Numbered from the stretch's first letter, positions 1 to 7,154 are shown. The stretch is 12,000 nt of DNA from a bacterium (GCA_011051855.1 DRKG01000552.1:1-12000), one strand, 5' to 3'. Numbers and translations: made by a program. Notes: generated by a model from the letters alone, not told the origin.

Positions 1-1215
1 AACCAAGCCATCCGGGGTCACCGCCGTACCGATCTGTTCGCGCACCGATGGCGTGATCGCCACCGACAGCAGGCCATCCTCGCCGATCAGCGGGCGCACC
101 TGCAGCAACACGCCCGATTCGGCGAACTCGACCGAAAACTGCGTCTGTGCGACCCCCTGCGTCGTGAACACATCACGCACGATGTAGGGGATCTGATCGG
201 TCACCGAGATCATCGCCGGCTGGTTGTTCAGCGTCGACACGCGCGGGCTCGACAGTACGCGCACCTGCCCCTGCTGCTCCAGCGCATCGACGAACACGGA
301 GAAATCGTTGTTGCTGAGCAGTCCGAAGGTCAGCGCCGTACCGCCGGACGCGGCCGTCTGCGACACGATCCCACCGCCGGACGCGAGCCCGGTGTTGCTG
401 GTGGCGAAGATGTCCGGCAGCAGCGACCAGTTGACCCCCAGGCTGAACTCGTCGGAGAGGCGGACCTCGAGCACACGCGCTTCGAGTGACACCTGCCGGT
501 TGGCGCGTCTCATCGTCGTTCCGACGACCTCGCGCACGCGGCGGACAGCACTCGGGCGCGCCTCGACGTGGATCGCCGAAGCCGTGCGGTTGACGACGAA
601 CGTGCCACCTTCTCCGAGCAGTGTCGGCAGGCTGGATTCGACCTCGCTCCAGAAGCTCGAACCACCACCAGCAGCGACGCTGCCAACGCCGCCGCCAGCC
701 CCACCACCAGTGCCGCCTGAAGACGAGCGGCCGCCGCCGCCGTTGTTCCCGAAGGATCCGCCGCCGAACGACGAATCGATCAGGTCGACGGGAATCGTAT
801 CCTGCACGGTGTCGCGGACGTGCAGGAACGCTCCGTCCCACTCGTAGGCCAAGTCGAGGCTTTCCAGCAGCGCTTCGAAGGCCTCCTCGACGGTCGAGCG
901 CTTGATGTCGAACGTGCAGTTCACCGTCTGCACGTCGGGCTCGATCACCAGATTGATGTCGGAGTCCCTGAACAGCGCGAGCAGCACATCGCTGAGCGGT
1001 GTCGCCCGCGCCTGCAGAGCCTCCATCGGACGACCAACCGGCTGCCGTTCACGCGCGAGCTCGGGCAGCGGCACGACCAACATCGGCTGGAACGCGGGTG
1101 CGGACGCACCGTCCTCGTGGTCGAGACGCGGCGGCGAGGCGTCGTCGCTCGTGTAGGCACAAGCAGACACAACGACCGCAGCACCGATGGCCACCATGGT
1201 TCGCAAACTCATCAT
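1..1215 (-). CDS. Secretin (GspD/MshL/PilQ family), outer-membrane channel, C-terminus outside window
   Basis: The reading frame is open for 405 codons from the ATG at 1215 to the window edge, so the protein is partial. Residues 1-19 form a lipoprotein signal (hydrophobic AIGAAVVVSAC, with Cys19 as lipidation site), as in MshL/PilQ-type secretins. Residues about 70-137 resemble the STN/N0 domain. A Gly/Ser-rich linker follows (about 149-187), then an N-domain (about 188-236), then the start of the secretin core, with the hallmark LSSPRVSTLNNQPAMISV at 321-338. In this family the protein multimerises into the outer-membrane gate through which a pseudopilus or pilus works. It is the last visible gene of the operon; its ATGA overlaps the stop of the PilP/GspC-like gene, its expected inner-membrane partner. 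Family membership is certain. Whether it serves secretion or a pilus is not decided by sequence. Confidence 0.93.
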   Translation of the reverse strand, partial: MMSLRTMVAIGAAVVVSACAYTSDDASPPRLDHEDGASAPAFQPMLVVPLPELARERQPVGRPMEALQARATPLSDVLLALFRDSDINLVIEPDVQTVNCTFDIKRSTVEEAFEALLESLDLAYEWDGAFLHVRDTVQDTIPVDLIDSSFGGGSFGNNGGGGRSSSGGTGGGAGGGVGSVAAGGGSSFWSEVESSLPTLLGEGGTFVVNRTASAIHVEARPSAVRRVREVVGTTMRRANRQVSLEARVLEVRLSDEFSLGVNWSLLPDIFATSNTGLASGGGIVSQTAASGGTALTFGLLSNNDFSVFVDALEQQGQVRVLSSPRVSTLNNQPAMISVTDQIPYIVRDVFTTQGVAQTQFSVEFAESGVLLQVRPLIGEDGLLSVAITPSVREQIGTAVTPDGLV

Positions 1216-1877
1216 CCGTTCTCCTCCGACAGTCGTGGTTCCTCTTCCACGTCGATCTCATTCACGCTGGCGCCATCGTTCTCCTCGGCGGCCTGCTCGG
1301 CACGACGACGACGCTCGGCGCGGAACTCCCGCGGCGCGACGTCGTCGAGGTCATAGGTGAGTTCCCGCCCGTGCCAGTCGAGGCGCAACTGCCCCGGCTC
1401 GATCGCAACCACACGGCCTCCGGCGATCTCGTCGCCGACACCGACGACGGCCCCCCCGAACACGGCGCGCCGCGAGCGGTCGCTGACCATGACCACCCCG
1501 AGCCGCTGCAGAGGAGGATCTTCGCCGACCCAAACCGATGCACTGCCGTGCGCCGTCTCCCCGAGCGGCGCCGCGTTGACATCGGGCCCCGCAAGCACCG
1601 AGAAGGCCAGCCGCACAGGTTCCGAGTCGTCGAACGAGCCGTAGACCGCCAAGAGATCGCTCCACTCGGCCTCTTGCGCATCCATCGTGACCTCGTCCTC
1701 TACCCCCAGCCCCTCGGGAGCCGCGGGCACACTCCCGGTGTCCGGCACACCTCGCGGCTGCCCACCGAGCATGGGCAGCAAGCGCCACACAGCAATGCCG
1801 CCACAGAACAACAGTATGGCGAGGGCCTTGACCGGCCCGAGGCCCTTCTTCTTGGCCCTACCGCGGCGTGATTTCAT
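1212..1877 (-). CDS. PilP/GspC-like inner-membrane clamp protein
   Basis: 221 aa. A basic N-terminus (MKSRRGRAKKK) precedes one membrane helix at about residues 15-37, giving a cytoplasm-in, periplasm-out topology. A Pro/Gly-rich spacer follows. Residues about 124-178 form a small beta-domain with the pattern VGVGDEIAGGRVVAIEPGQL, the typical PilP/MshK/GspC homology-region wording (GD.I.G..V..I....V.L). In these families that domain links the inner-membrane complex to the secretin's N0 domain, and the next gene here is the secretin. The tail (about 183-221) is Arg/Glu-rich then acidic, with no family counterpart I recognise. The start at 1877 is chosen because it forms an ATGA overlap with the upstream stop and has GGAG eight to nine bases before it; an ATG 15 bases further upstream (1892) lacks this support. 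Identification rests on topology, motif and position. Confidence 0.72.
   Translation of the reverse strand: MKSRRGRAKKKGLGPVKALAILLFCGGIAVWRLLPMLGGQPRGVPDTGSVPAAPEGLGVEDEVTMDAQEAEWSDLLAVYGSFDDSEPVRLAFSVLAGPDVNAAPLGETAHGSASVWVGEDPPLQRLGVVMVSDRSRRAVFGGAVVGVGDEIAGGRVVAIEPGQLRLDWHGRELTYDLDDVAPREFRAERRRRAEQAAEENDGASVNEIDVEEEPRLSEENG
1221..1227 (-). promoter_or_regulatory. Ribosome binding site of the secretin gene
   Basis: GGAGGAG lies five bases before the ATG at 1215, inside the last codons of the preceding gene. It fixes the start at the first of two adjacent ATGs (1215 rather than 1212). Confidence 0.7.
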
Positions 1878-2380
1878 TGACGCTCTCCACATTGATAGGT
1901 CGCGAGTCCGACCTCGAAAGCCACCTCACCGGCGTCTGCCGGCACGACACGCCCCGTCTCGACGACCAGCAGCCGCTCGCTCTTCTCGATCGCCGCGAGG
2001 AACCTGCACACCTGCGTGGGCCGCCCGCGGCCACTGACCACATACGATTGCTTGCCTTTGTCCGAGGTCTTGAGCGCCTGCTGACTATCGATGGTGATGC
2101 CTGCATCCGAGCCGAGGCGATTCAGGTCTCGGAGAGTGCCGACGACATCCGGCTCGGCCAACAGGCGATACGGGCAGGCCTCGCTGTCTCCGGGCGCTGA
2201 GTCTCTGTCATCCGACGCCCTCGCCAGCTCCCTGACAGCCGATTGCAGGTTCGCGCGTGACGCTTCCAACTCATCCGCCGCGTAGCGTCTCGCAACGACA
2301 GTCACGCCAGCCATTCCGGAGACACCGAAGGCGATGAACCCGCAACATGCAACGACGAGCTTATGCCCCTTCAGCTTCAT
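1874..2380 (-). CDS. PilO/GspM-like inner-membrane assembly protein
   Basis: 168 aa. One membrane helix at about residues 8-30 is followed by a helical stretch (ADELEASRANLQSAVRELAR) and a periplasmic domain. That domain contains the PilO/GspM-like pattern: a helix (VVGTLRDLNRLGSDAGITID), a strand (QSYVVSGRG), a helix ending FLAAIEKSERLLVVE, and a final strand VAFEVGLATY. PilO and GspM dimerise through this ferredoxin-like fold and hold PilN/GspL in place. The upstream neighbour ends in a PilN-like domain, which matches the conserved pilN-pilO order. Overlaps of 4 nt (ATGA) occur at both ends. Three periplasmic cysteines (69, 125, 164) might form a disulphide. The frame stays open far upstream, but that extension lies inside the previous gene and is not used. 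The family is very divergent, so the name rests on fold pattern plus context. Confidence 0.72.
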   Translation of the reverse strand: MKLKGHKLVVACCGFIAFGVSGMAGVTVVARRYAADELEASRANLQSAVRELARASDDRDSAPGDSEACPYRLLAEPDVVGTLRDLNRLGSDAGITIDSQQALKTSDKGKQSYVVSGRGRPTQVCRFLAAIEKSERLLVVETGRVVPADAGEVAFEVGLATYQCGERQ

Positions 2381-3789
2381 CGCTTCCTCCACGTCAGGCT
2401 GAGTTTGAACCGCAACCGGTCCCGCATACCTGGAACCTCTTCGACCTCTTCCTGCAGGCTCTCCACATAGGGAAGGCGCCTCAAGCGGCCCGAAAACGAT
2501 GACATCGCCGCCAGCACACCATCCCGATCGCCTCCATCGACCTGCCCCGCAACGACCACGGGCCCCTGGCTGGCGAAGCGGACCTCCGCGATATGTATGA
2601 ACGGGGTCGCTGCATTGCTGACATCCGCGATCAAACGACTGACCGGACGCCGCATCCGCAGCGCTTCCTCGAGCATCGGCTCGACCGTCGAGGCCGCTGC
2701 ATCCATATCCGCCATGCGCAGGTCCGCGAGCTGCTGTGAAAGTGCATCGACTTCGTCCTGCACGGCCAGCCGCTGCTTCCGGATCTCCAACCAGGTGCTG
2801 CCTTCGTCGAATGCCCAGTAGCCTGCTCCGACCGCGATCACGGTCGAGGCCGCCATCGCCAGCATGCCGCCCGTCCCGATCGGCATGCGCAGCTTTGGTG
2901 TCTGCGACAGCGATCCGGGAGCTCGGCCAGCACAAACACGATCCAACAGCCATGCCGCACCGAGACTCGGGCTCGCTTGGCCATCCGCGACGATCACCGG
3001 GCTCTCCGCTCGTGCTACGGTGGTCTTGTCGTCTCCGGCCAGCATGGCCAACGATTCCTCTTCGATACCGACACGCAGTCCGACCAGCAGCCGCTCGGGA
3101 GCCTCCTGCCCACTATCGCGCAGCCAGTCAAACGTGCGCGGCATCTCCATCGCGAGCTGCGTCATCAGCATGCTCGGATTCGGCTCGCTCGCCGTCCCCA
3201 CCATGAACCGGCGAACACGCACGGGCGTGCCATCCGTGCTCAGCACGAATCGCGCCCGATTGCCGTTGCACTCGAGCACGGCCGTCGACTCTCCGGCTGA
3301 CGATGCTGCGGCAGCAGCAAGGTTCTCTTCCACCGTGTGCACTCCGAGCACACGCACGCCGCAGGTCTCGAACGCCGCCGCTATCGGTTCCCAGGTCGCG
3401 CGCGGTAGAGCACTCGTCGCCAGCACACATCGCCCGCCACGCAGGCGCCGAACGATGCGGCTCGCCAGCAGCAGATCGGCCGGCGACTGCAGGTTCGCGA
3501 GGCGCGCTGCTTCCCGGCCGACGAACTGGACCGCATCGGAGGACGTCATCGCTGGAACGGTGCTCAGGAAGTGAACCGAACGTCGGTCGCCGACGATCAC
3601 GTGCACACCGCGGACGTCTTTCCACACATCGCCGCCGAGGGCCCGCAATGCGCTGACAACGACCTCGCGCTTCATCGACGGCAGTGGCATGCGGATCGTG
3701 CGCACCACGCGGGTGCTATTCCCGTCGCGCTCGCCTACCGCAACGTTGAGCCCGCCCTCCTCCATCTCGATGACCGCATGCTTCTTCAT
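2377..3789 (-). CDS. GspL-like PilM-PilN fusion, cytoplasmic ASKHA-type domain plus periplasmic domain
   Basis: 470 aa. Residues 1 to about 290 are soluble and organised like a PilM/GspL actin-like domain: an opening strand KHAVIEMEEGGLNVAVGE, then HVIVGDRRSVHFL, later STAVLECNGNRARFVLS. A membrane helix follows (about 306-327, GGMLAMAASTVIAVGAGYWAF), then a coiled coil (about 332-362) and a PilN-like periplasmic domain (about 375-470, with VSRLIADVSNAATPFIHIAEVRF). PilM and PilN are usually separate genes; GspL joins them in one chain, and this protein has that architecture. Its role would be to link the ATPase GspE to the inner-membrane complex and the pseudopilus. The ATG at 3789 is chosen because the preceding stop (TGA, 3800-3798) leads directly into GAGGAACGC before it. 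Identification of the N-terminal domain is by pattern only, since its sequence is divergent. Confidence 0.75.
   Translation of the reverse strand: MKKHAVIEMEEGGLNVAVGERDGNSTRVVRTIRMPLPSMKREVVVSALRALGGDVWKDVRGVHVIVGDRRSVHFLSTVPAMTSSDAVQFVGREAARLANLQSPADLLLASRIVRRLRGGRCVLATSALPRATWEPIAAAFETCGVRVLGVHTVEENLAAAAASSAGESTAVLECNGNRARFVLSTDGTPVRVRRFMVGTASEPNPSMLMTQLAMEMPRTFDWLRDSGQEAPERLLVGLRVGIEEESLAMLAGDDKTTVARAESPVIVADGQASPSLGAAWLLDRVCAGRAPGSLSQTPKLRMPIGTGGMLAMAASTVIAVGAGYWAFDEGSTWLEIRKQRLAVQDEVDALSQQLADLRMADMDAAASTVEPMLEEALRMRRPVSRLIADVSNAATPFIHIAEVRFASQGPVVVAGQVDGGDRDGVLAAMSSFSGRLRRLPYVESLQEEVEEVPGMRDRLRFKLSLTWRKR
2385..2390 (-). promoter_or_regulatory. Ribosome binding site of the PilO/GspM-like gene
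   Basis: GGAGGA sits four bases before the ATG at 2380, within the final codons of the preceding gene. It decides the start in a frame that stays open for several hundred bases upstream. Confidence 0.7.
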
Positions 3790-3797
3790 GGCGTTCC

Positions 3798-4439
3798 TCA
3801 GATCGTGATGTCGTCCCCGGTGCCGAAAACACCGTCGGCTCCGGCACTGGTCAACGTGTGCGTCGCCGCGGTCCATTGCATCTGGTTGCCCCAACCGTCG
3901 TTGTCAAAGCTCGCACCGAGACCGATGCTGGCGCGCACGACAGGCCACGAGCCGGCGACCGAACCGCCGGCCTCGATGTGCTCTGCCAGCAGTTCGACGA
4001 TCCAGCGTAGGCGCATCCAGGTCTTGCGCGTGCCGGGCACTGCCGCGTGAATCCGCACGATGAGTTCCTCGTTGCTGGCGCCATCGTCGACACCGTTCTC
4101 GCCGACGCTGTAGACGGTCGCAATGCCGCCAGAAACCGAGAACACGTACGGTTGGTTGCGGAACGCATCCCCGGTGGCGGTATTCATGGGGCCGGGTTGC
4201 AGATAGACGCCGAGGAAATCGCTGTCTGTCAACCCGGACGGGAACGACGCCTTGTCGAACCAATAGGCATCCAGAGCATCGGCGATGTCGGCAAGCTCGC
4301 TGCTCGCCTCGGCGCGACGATCCGCCTGCACGACGGCCCCGGCCAGCGGCACGGCGGTGCCGAGCAAGAGCCCCATCACACCGAGCACGATGATCACTTC
4401 GAGCAACGTGAAACCCTGTTGCCGTTCACATGTCATCAT
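3798..4439 (-). CDS. Type IV pilin-like pseudopilin with two GspG-type C-terminal loops
   Basis: 213 aa. The N-terminus CERQQG|FTLLEVIIVLG is a classical class III signal: short leader, Gly(-1), Phe(+1) and Glu(+5, residue 14), followed by a hydrophobic helix to about residue 35. The prepilin peptidase would cut after Gly9. The C-terminus (181-213) has the GspG wording DGWGNQMQW...SAGADGVFGTGDDI, a calcium-loop type ending. A second, weaker copy occurs at 91-130 (DAFRNQPYVF...YSVGENGVDDGASNEELIV), with a helical segment between. The start is the first of two ATGs, with GGAGGG five bases upstream; the gene overlaps the previous one by 14 nt. The protein is longer than a standard GspG (about 140-150 aa), consistent with the second module. 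It is probably a minor or accessory pseudopilin, since a more standard GspG opens the operon. Confidence 0.87.
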   Translation of the reverse strand: MMTCERQQGFTLLEVIIVLGVMGLLLGTAVPLAGAVVQADRRAEASSELADIADALDAYWFDKASFPSGLTDSDFLGVYLQPGPMNTATGDAFRNQPYVFSVSGGIATVYSVGENGVDDGASNEELIVRIHAAVPGTRKTWMRLRWIVELLAEHIEAGGSVAGSWPVVRASIGLGASFDNDGWGNQMQWTAATHTLTSAGADGVFGTGDDITI

Positions 4440-5229
4440 CGCTGCCCTCCACACGGTCCGCTCCGATCGCACGCCAACCGAGTACATCATCCCGCTGCAG
4501 GGCGGCGCCCGCGCCATCGCGCGCCCGCGAATCCTGCATCCCGAGGCGACTCATCAGGCCACCGGCGCCGGTCAGTGATCCGGGGAGCGCAGGCAAGCCG
4601 TGTGCCGTCACCAGCGCGTCGATGGTCGCGGCGGTCGTGGCCATCGCACTCTGCAGACTCGCCCGCGTCGGCTCGTCGGCGGTCAGCCACTGCCGTCGCG
4701 CAGCCGCATGCTCCCGCATCGCGGTCGCCATCCGCACCTCGTCGGATGCCGTCATCGCGCCACCGACCCGGAACTCGCTGCGCGCCAGCACCGCCCGCAG
4801 CAACCGCAGACGCAAACGTTGGCGCACCCGTAGCCGGGTTTCCGTCGGAACGTCGAAGACGACGTCGTCACTGTTGTCGAGCACGCCATCCTGGCCGCAA
4901 CTGCGCACCTGCGCACCCGCTGCGCCCACCCGGTAGGCGAGTTCCCGACCGGATCCGAACGGATCGCGCCGCCAGGCGCCGTCGATGTCCAGCCCGGCAT
5001 CCTGCGCAAGCGCATCGAGGTTCCCCGAGAACGCGCCGTTGCGGCGGAACGCGACCCGCGCCGCCTCGGCGGTCGTCGCAAGGTGTTGGTCCGCGCGCTG
5101 CTGCCGATCGCGCGTAGGCGGCACCAACGCCTGCACCGCCAGGAGAATCCCGAAGGATGCCGAGCCGACGATGCCGAGCATCACGATCAGGGCAAAGCCG
5201 GCTTCCGGCCGCTGACGACGACCGGTCAC
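4426..5229 (-). CDS. GspK-like/minor pseudopilin without Glu+5
   Basis: 267 aa from a GTG at 5229 that overlaps the gspF stop as GTGA. The N-terminus RPEAG|FALIVMLGIVG looks like a class III (prepilin) signal, but position +5 is Val (residue 16), not Glu, as is typical of GspK-type and some PilX-type tip pilins. A hydrophobic helix spans about 12-36. The periplasmic part again shows two GspG-type loops: DPFGSGRELAYRV...SCGQDGVLDNSDDVVF (89-125), and near the end LGWRAIGADRVEGSDDDM (250-267). A long Arg/Ala-rich helical region (about 131-210) lies between them. Known GspK proteins are about 300 aa or more with a large alpha-helical domain and cap the pseudopilus tip. Assignment as tip subunit is inferred from the missing Glu, the size and the operon position. 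Confidence 0.68.
   Translation of the reverse strand: MTGRRQRPEAGFALIVMLGIVGSASFGILLAVQALVPPTRDRQQRADQHLATTAEAARVAFRRNGAFSGNLDALAQDAGLDIDGAWRRDPFGSGRELAYRVGAAGAQVRSCGQDGVLDNSDDVVFDVPTETRLRVRQRLRLRLLRAVLARSEFRVGGAMTASDEVRMATAMREHAAARRQWLTADEPTRASLQSAMATTAATIDALVTAHGLPALPGSLTGAGGLMSRLGMQDSRARDGAGAALQRDDVLGWRAIGADRVEGSDDDM
4445..4450 (-). promoter_or_regulatory. Ribosome binding site of the second pseudopilin gene
   Basis: GGAGGG lies five bases before the ATG at 4439, inside the end of the preceding gene. It supports 4439 over further-upstream in-frame ATGs, which would put unsuited residues before the prepilin cleavage site. Confidence 0.6.
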
Positions 5230-6425
5230 CGCCCCACTCCCTTCATCGCGGAATAGATGGTCATCACGACCAACACGGCAACTCCACCGACGACGATGCC
5301 GAGCAGCACCGTGACGATCGGCTCCAGCAATCCAAGAGCCTTCTTGACCGCATCCTTGACCTCGCGGTCGTAGAGACGGCCGAGGCGTTCGAACGTGATC
5401 GGCAGCCGGCCGGCTTCCTCACCGACCTTGACCATGCTCATGGCGACCGGCGGGAGCACCTCTTCCGCCTCCAGTGCCTCGCCGAGGCGGGCACCCGAGA
5501 TGATGCGGTCGCGGGCATCTTCGATGCGGGCGCGCAGGTCGGGAAGTGATACCGAAGCTGCGCCGAGTTGCAGCGCGTTGGTCATCGTCAAGCCCGAGTT
5601 GAGCAACACGCTGAAGGTGCGCGCGAACTGTGCGATCGCTAGCGTCTTGACGACGTTGCTGGCCACCGGCAGCCGGCCGAGCAGGCCCATCACCATCGCC
5701 TGGAAGGCGGCGGTCCGCAGCGCGACAAAGAACGCGATGCCCGCCATGACCGACCCGGCGATGATCCACAGCACGTTGGCGGCAACGACATCCGAGGCCG
5801 CGATCAAGTAGCGACTCGCCGCCGGCAGTTCGTTGCCGATCTTGCTGATCACCTCGCCGAGGCGCGGGATCACGAACGACAACATGAACAGCACCATCCC
5901 GTAGCCGGCGAGACCGACCACCATCGGATAGATCATCGCCTGGCGCACGGTTCCGGCAATCTCGAGCCTCCACTCGAGGAAGCCGGCCATCGACTGCAGC
6001 ACTTGCGGCAGACTGCCGGACTGCTCGCCAGCGCGCACCAGCGCACAGTAGATGCTCGGGAAGGCCCGCGGATGCTGTTCGAGGGCTTCGGACAACATCT
6101 CGCCGGCGGCGACGCGGCCACCGAGATCCGCAAGCATTCCCGCAACCCGTTCGTCGTCTTCCTGTTCCGCGATCGCCGCGAACGTATTCAAGAGCGGCAC
6201 GCCTGCATCGAGGGCCTCGTAGAGGGCCTGCGTCAGCAGCAGCAGGCGGCGCGGAGGCAGCGCGCAGTCGCCGGCCGTTTCCTCGCCGGTATCCAGCGGT
6301 ACGGCGTGCACCAGAATGCGCCCCTCGTCCCGCAGGGCCGCATGCAGAGCCTGCTCGTCCGGGGCCTCGAGCACCAGGGAGCTCCGAGAGCCGTCCGCAT
6401 CGAGAATCGTCGACTGGTAGCGCAT
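5226..6425 (-). CDS. gspF: GspF/PilC-family inner-membrane platform protein
   Basis: 399 aa, the normal family length, with two T2SSF domains (about 60-183 and 262-386). Each carries its signature near its end: RAGEQSG at 131-137 and KVGEEAG at 333-339. Membrane helices lie at about 166-187, 214-235 and 368-391. The N-terminus (RYQSTILDADGSRSSLVLEA) matches the usual small alpha/beta start of the family. GspF is the rotor-like platform on which the ATPase GspE acts to insert pseudopilin subunits. The ATG at 6425 has no clear Shine-Dalgarno; a C-rich tract precedes it. The gene lies 87 nt after the gspG stop and overlaps the next gene by 4 nt. PilC of a type IV pilus is the alternative name; the neighbours lean towards a secretion-like or MSHA-like system. 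Confidence 0.95.
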   Translation of the reverse strand: MRYQSTILDADGSRSSLVLEAPDEQALHAALRDEGRILVHAVPLDTGEETAGDCALPPRRLLLLTQALYEALDAGVPLLNTFAAIAEQEDDERVAGMLADLGGRVAAGEMLSEALEQHPRAFPSIYCALVRAGEQSGSLPQVLQSMAGFLEWRLEIAGTVRQAMIYPMVVGLAGYGMVLFMLSFVIPRLGEVISKIGNELPAASRYLIAASDVVAANVLWIIAGSVMAGIAFFVALRTAAFQAMVMGLLGRLPVASNVVKTLAIAQFARTFSVLLNSGLTMTNALQLGAASVSLPDLRARIEDARDRIISGARLGEALEAEEVLPPVAMSMVKVGEEAGRLPITFERLGRLYDREVKDAVKKALGLLEPIVTVLLGIVVGGVAVLVVMTIYSAMKGVGR

Positions 6426-6469
6426 CGCGGGGGGGCGGCCTGAACTGAAGGTTTCCGGGGGGAGCGGGC

Positions 6470-6484
6470 GGGGGAGTCACCCCC
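6470..6484 (-). promoter_or_regulatory. Intercistronic GC hairpin between gspG and gspF
   Basis: On the operon strand the sequence reads GGGGG-TGACT-CCCCC, a perfect 5-bp stem with a 5-nt loop, about 28 nt after the gspG stop. It is followed by further C-runs up to the gspF ATG. No T-run follows, so it is not a standard intrinsic terminator. It could protect the 3' end of gspG mRNA or reduce readthrough so that the major pseudopilin is made in excess. The function is inferred. Confidence 0.35.
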
Positions 6485-6512
6485 TCCTGCTGGCTCCTCC
6501 GACCAACGCCGA

Positions 6513-7154
6513 CTAGCGCTGGTAGAGGAGCATGCCGATATCGTCGCCGGCGAGCTCATCCGTCGGCCGCGCTCGGTAGTCCGTGTCGAACCGACCGTTG
6601 GGACCTGCCGACACGACCCACGTACGCCGATAGTTGGTCGCGTCGGTCCGATACGTGGACAAGATGTTGACGACGTAGGGCCGCCCCCACGGATCCACCG
6701 GGGTGCTACCTGCGAAGTACGGGCCCCGCCAGCGCATGTTCCCGGTCGAAGCGTAGGCACCACCGCCGCCGCCCTGCGGATCATTCACCAGCAGATGGTT
6801 GTCCAACCGATCCCCGCGCGCCTTGTTTCGCGCCCACCGCGACCACGCGTGGTTGCTGGTCCACGGGTTCGACGAGACCTGTGGGCCGGAGTAGAGGCAG
6901 TAGAGGTAGTTGTTCCTACCCGACCCGTTGCGAGACGGGTAGGTGCCTACGTCCTTGTAGAGCTGGCTGATCGCAGCGAGCAACACCTTGCACTCGGATT
7001 CGGCGCGAGCGCGGCGGCCGTCTTCCATGTAGCTGCTGAGCATCGGTACGGCGATGCCCGTGAGCAGCAGCACGACCGACAGCACGACGATGACCTCGAC
7101 GAGAGTGAAGCCGCCCTGAGAGCGGCCCCGAGGACAGTCCTTGGACCTGATCAT
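6513..7154 (-). CDS. gspG: Major pseudopilin, GspG family
   Basis: 213 aa. The leader MIRSKDCPRGRSQGG ends in a prepilin peptidase site before FTLVEVIVVL (Phe16 = +1, Glu20 = +5), followed by a hydrophobic helix to about residue 38 and the amphipathic continuation SSYMEDGRRARAESECKVLLAAISQLYKDVGTYPS typical of GspG. The C-terminus carries TPVDPWGRPYVVNI (151-164), then WVVSAGPNGRFDTD and LAGDDI, the GspG calcium-loop signature. GspG is the main subunit of the pseudopilus that pushes substrate through the secretin. The protein is longer than usual GspG because of an insertion rich in Asn, Ser, Trp, Tyr and Gly (about 73-140, including a run of five Gly at 128-132). It is the first gene of the minus-strand operon. 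No strong ribosome binding site is visible before the ATG; the start is set by the short leader. Confidence 0.92.
   Translation of the reverse strand: MIRSKDCPRGRSQGGFTLVEVIVVLSVVLLLTGIAVPMLSSYMEDGRRARAESECKVLLAAISQLYKDVGTYPSRNGSGRNNYLYCLYSGPQVSSNPWTSNHAWSRWARNKARGDRLDNHLLVNDPQGGGGGAYASTGNMRWRGPYFAGSTPVDPWGRPYVVNILSTYRTDATNYRRTWVVSAGPNGRFDTDYRARPTDELAGDDIGMLLYQR

Noticed and set aside
655..771. Trinucleotide-like CCG/ACC repeats as a tandem repeat locus
   Set aside because: The repetition is irregular and explained by Gly codons of the secretin linker.
224..847. Plus-strand open frame opposite the secretin, Pro/Ser/Thr-rich
   Set aside because: It is the mirror of the secretin gene; its proline runs come from the complementary Gly codons of the linker.
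2381..2953. Upstream extension of the PilO/GspM-like gene
   Set aside because: It lies within the PilN-like part of the preceding gene. The ATG at 2380 has a good ribosome binding site and an ATGA overlap.
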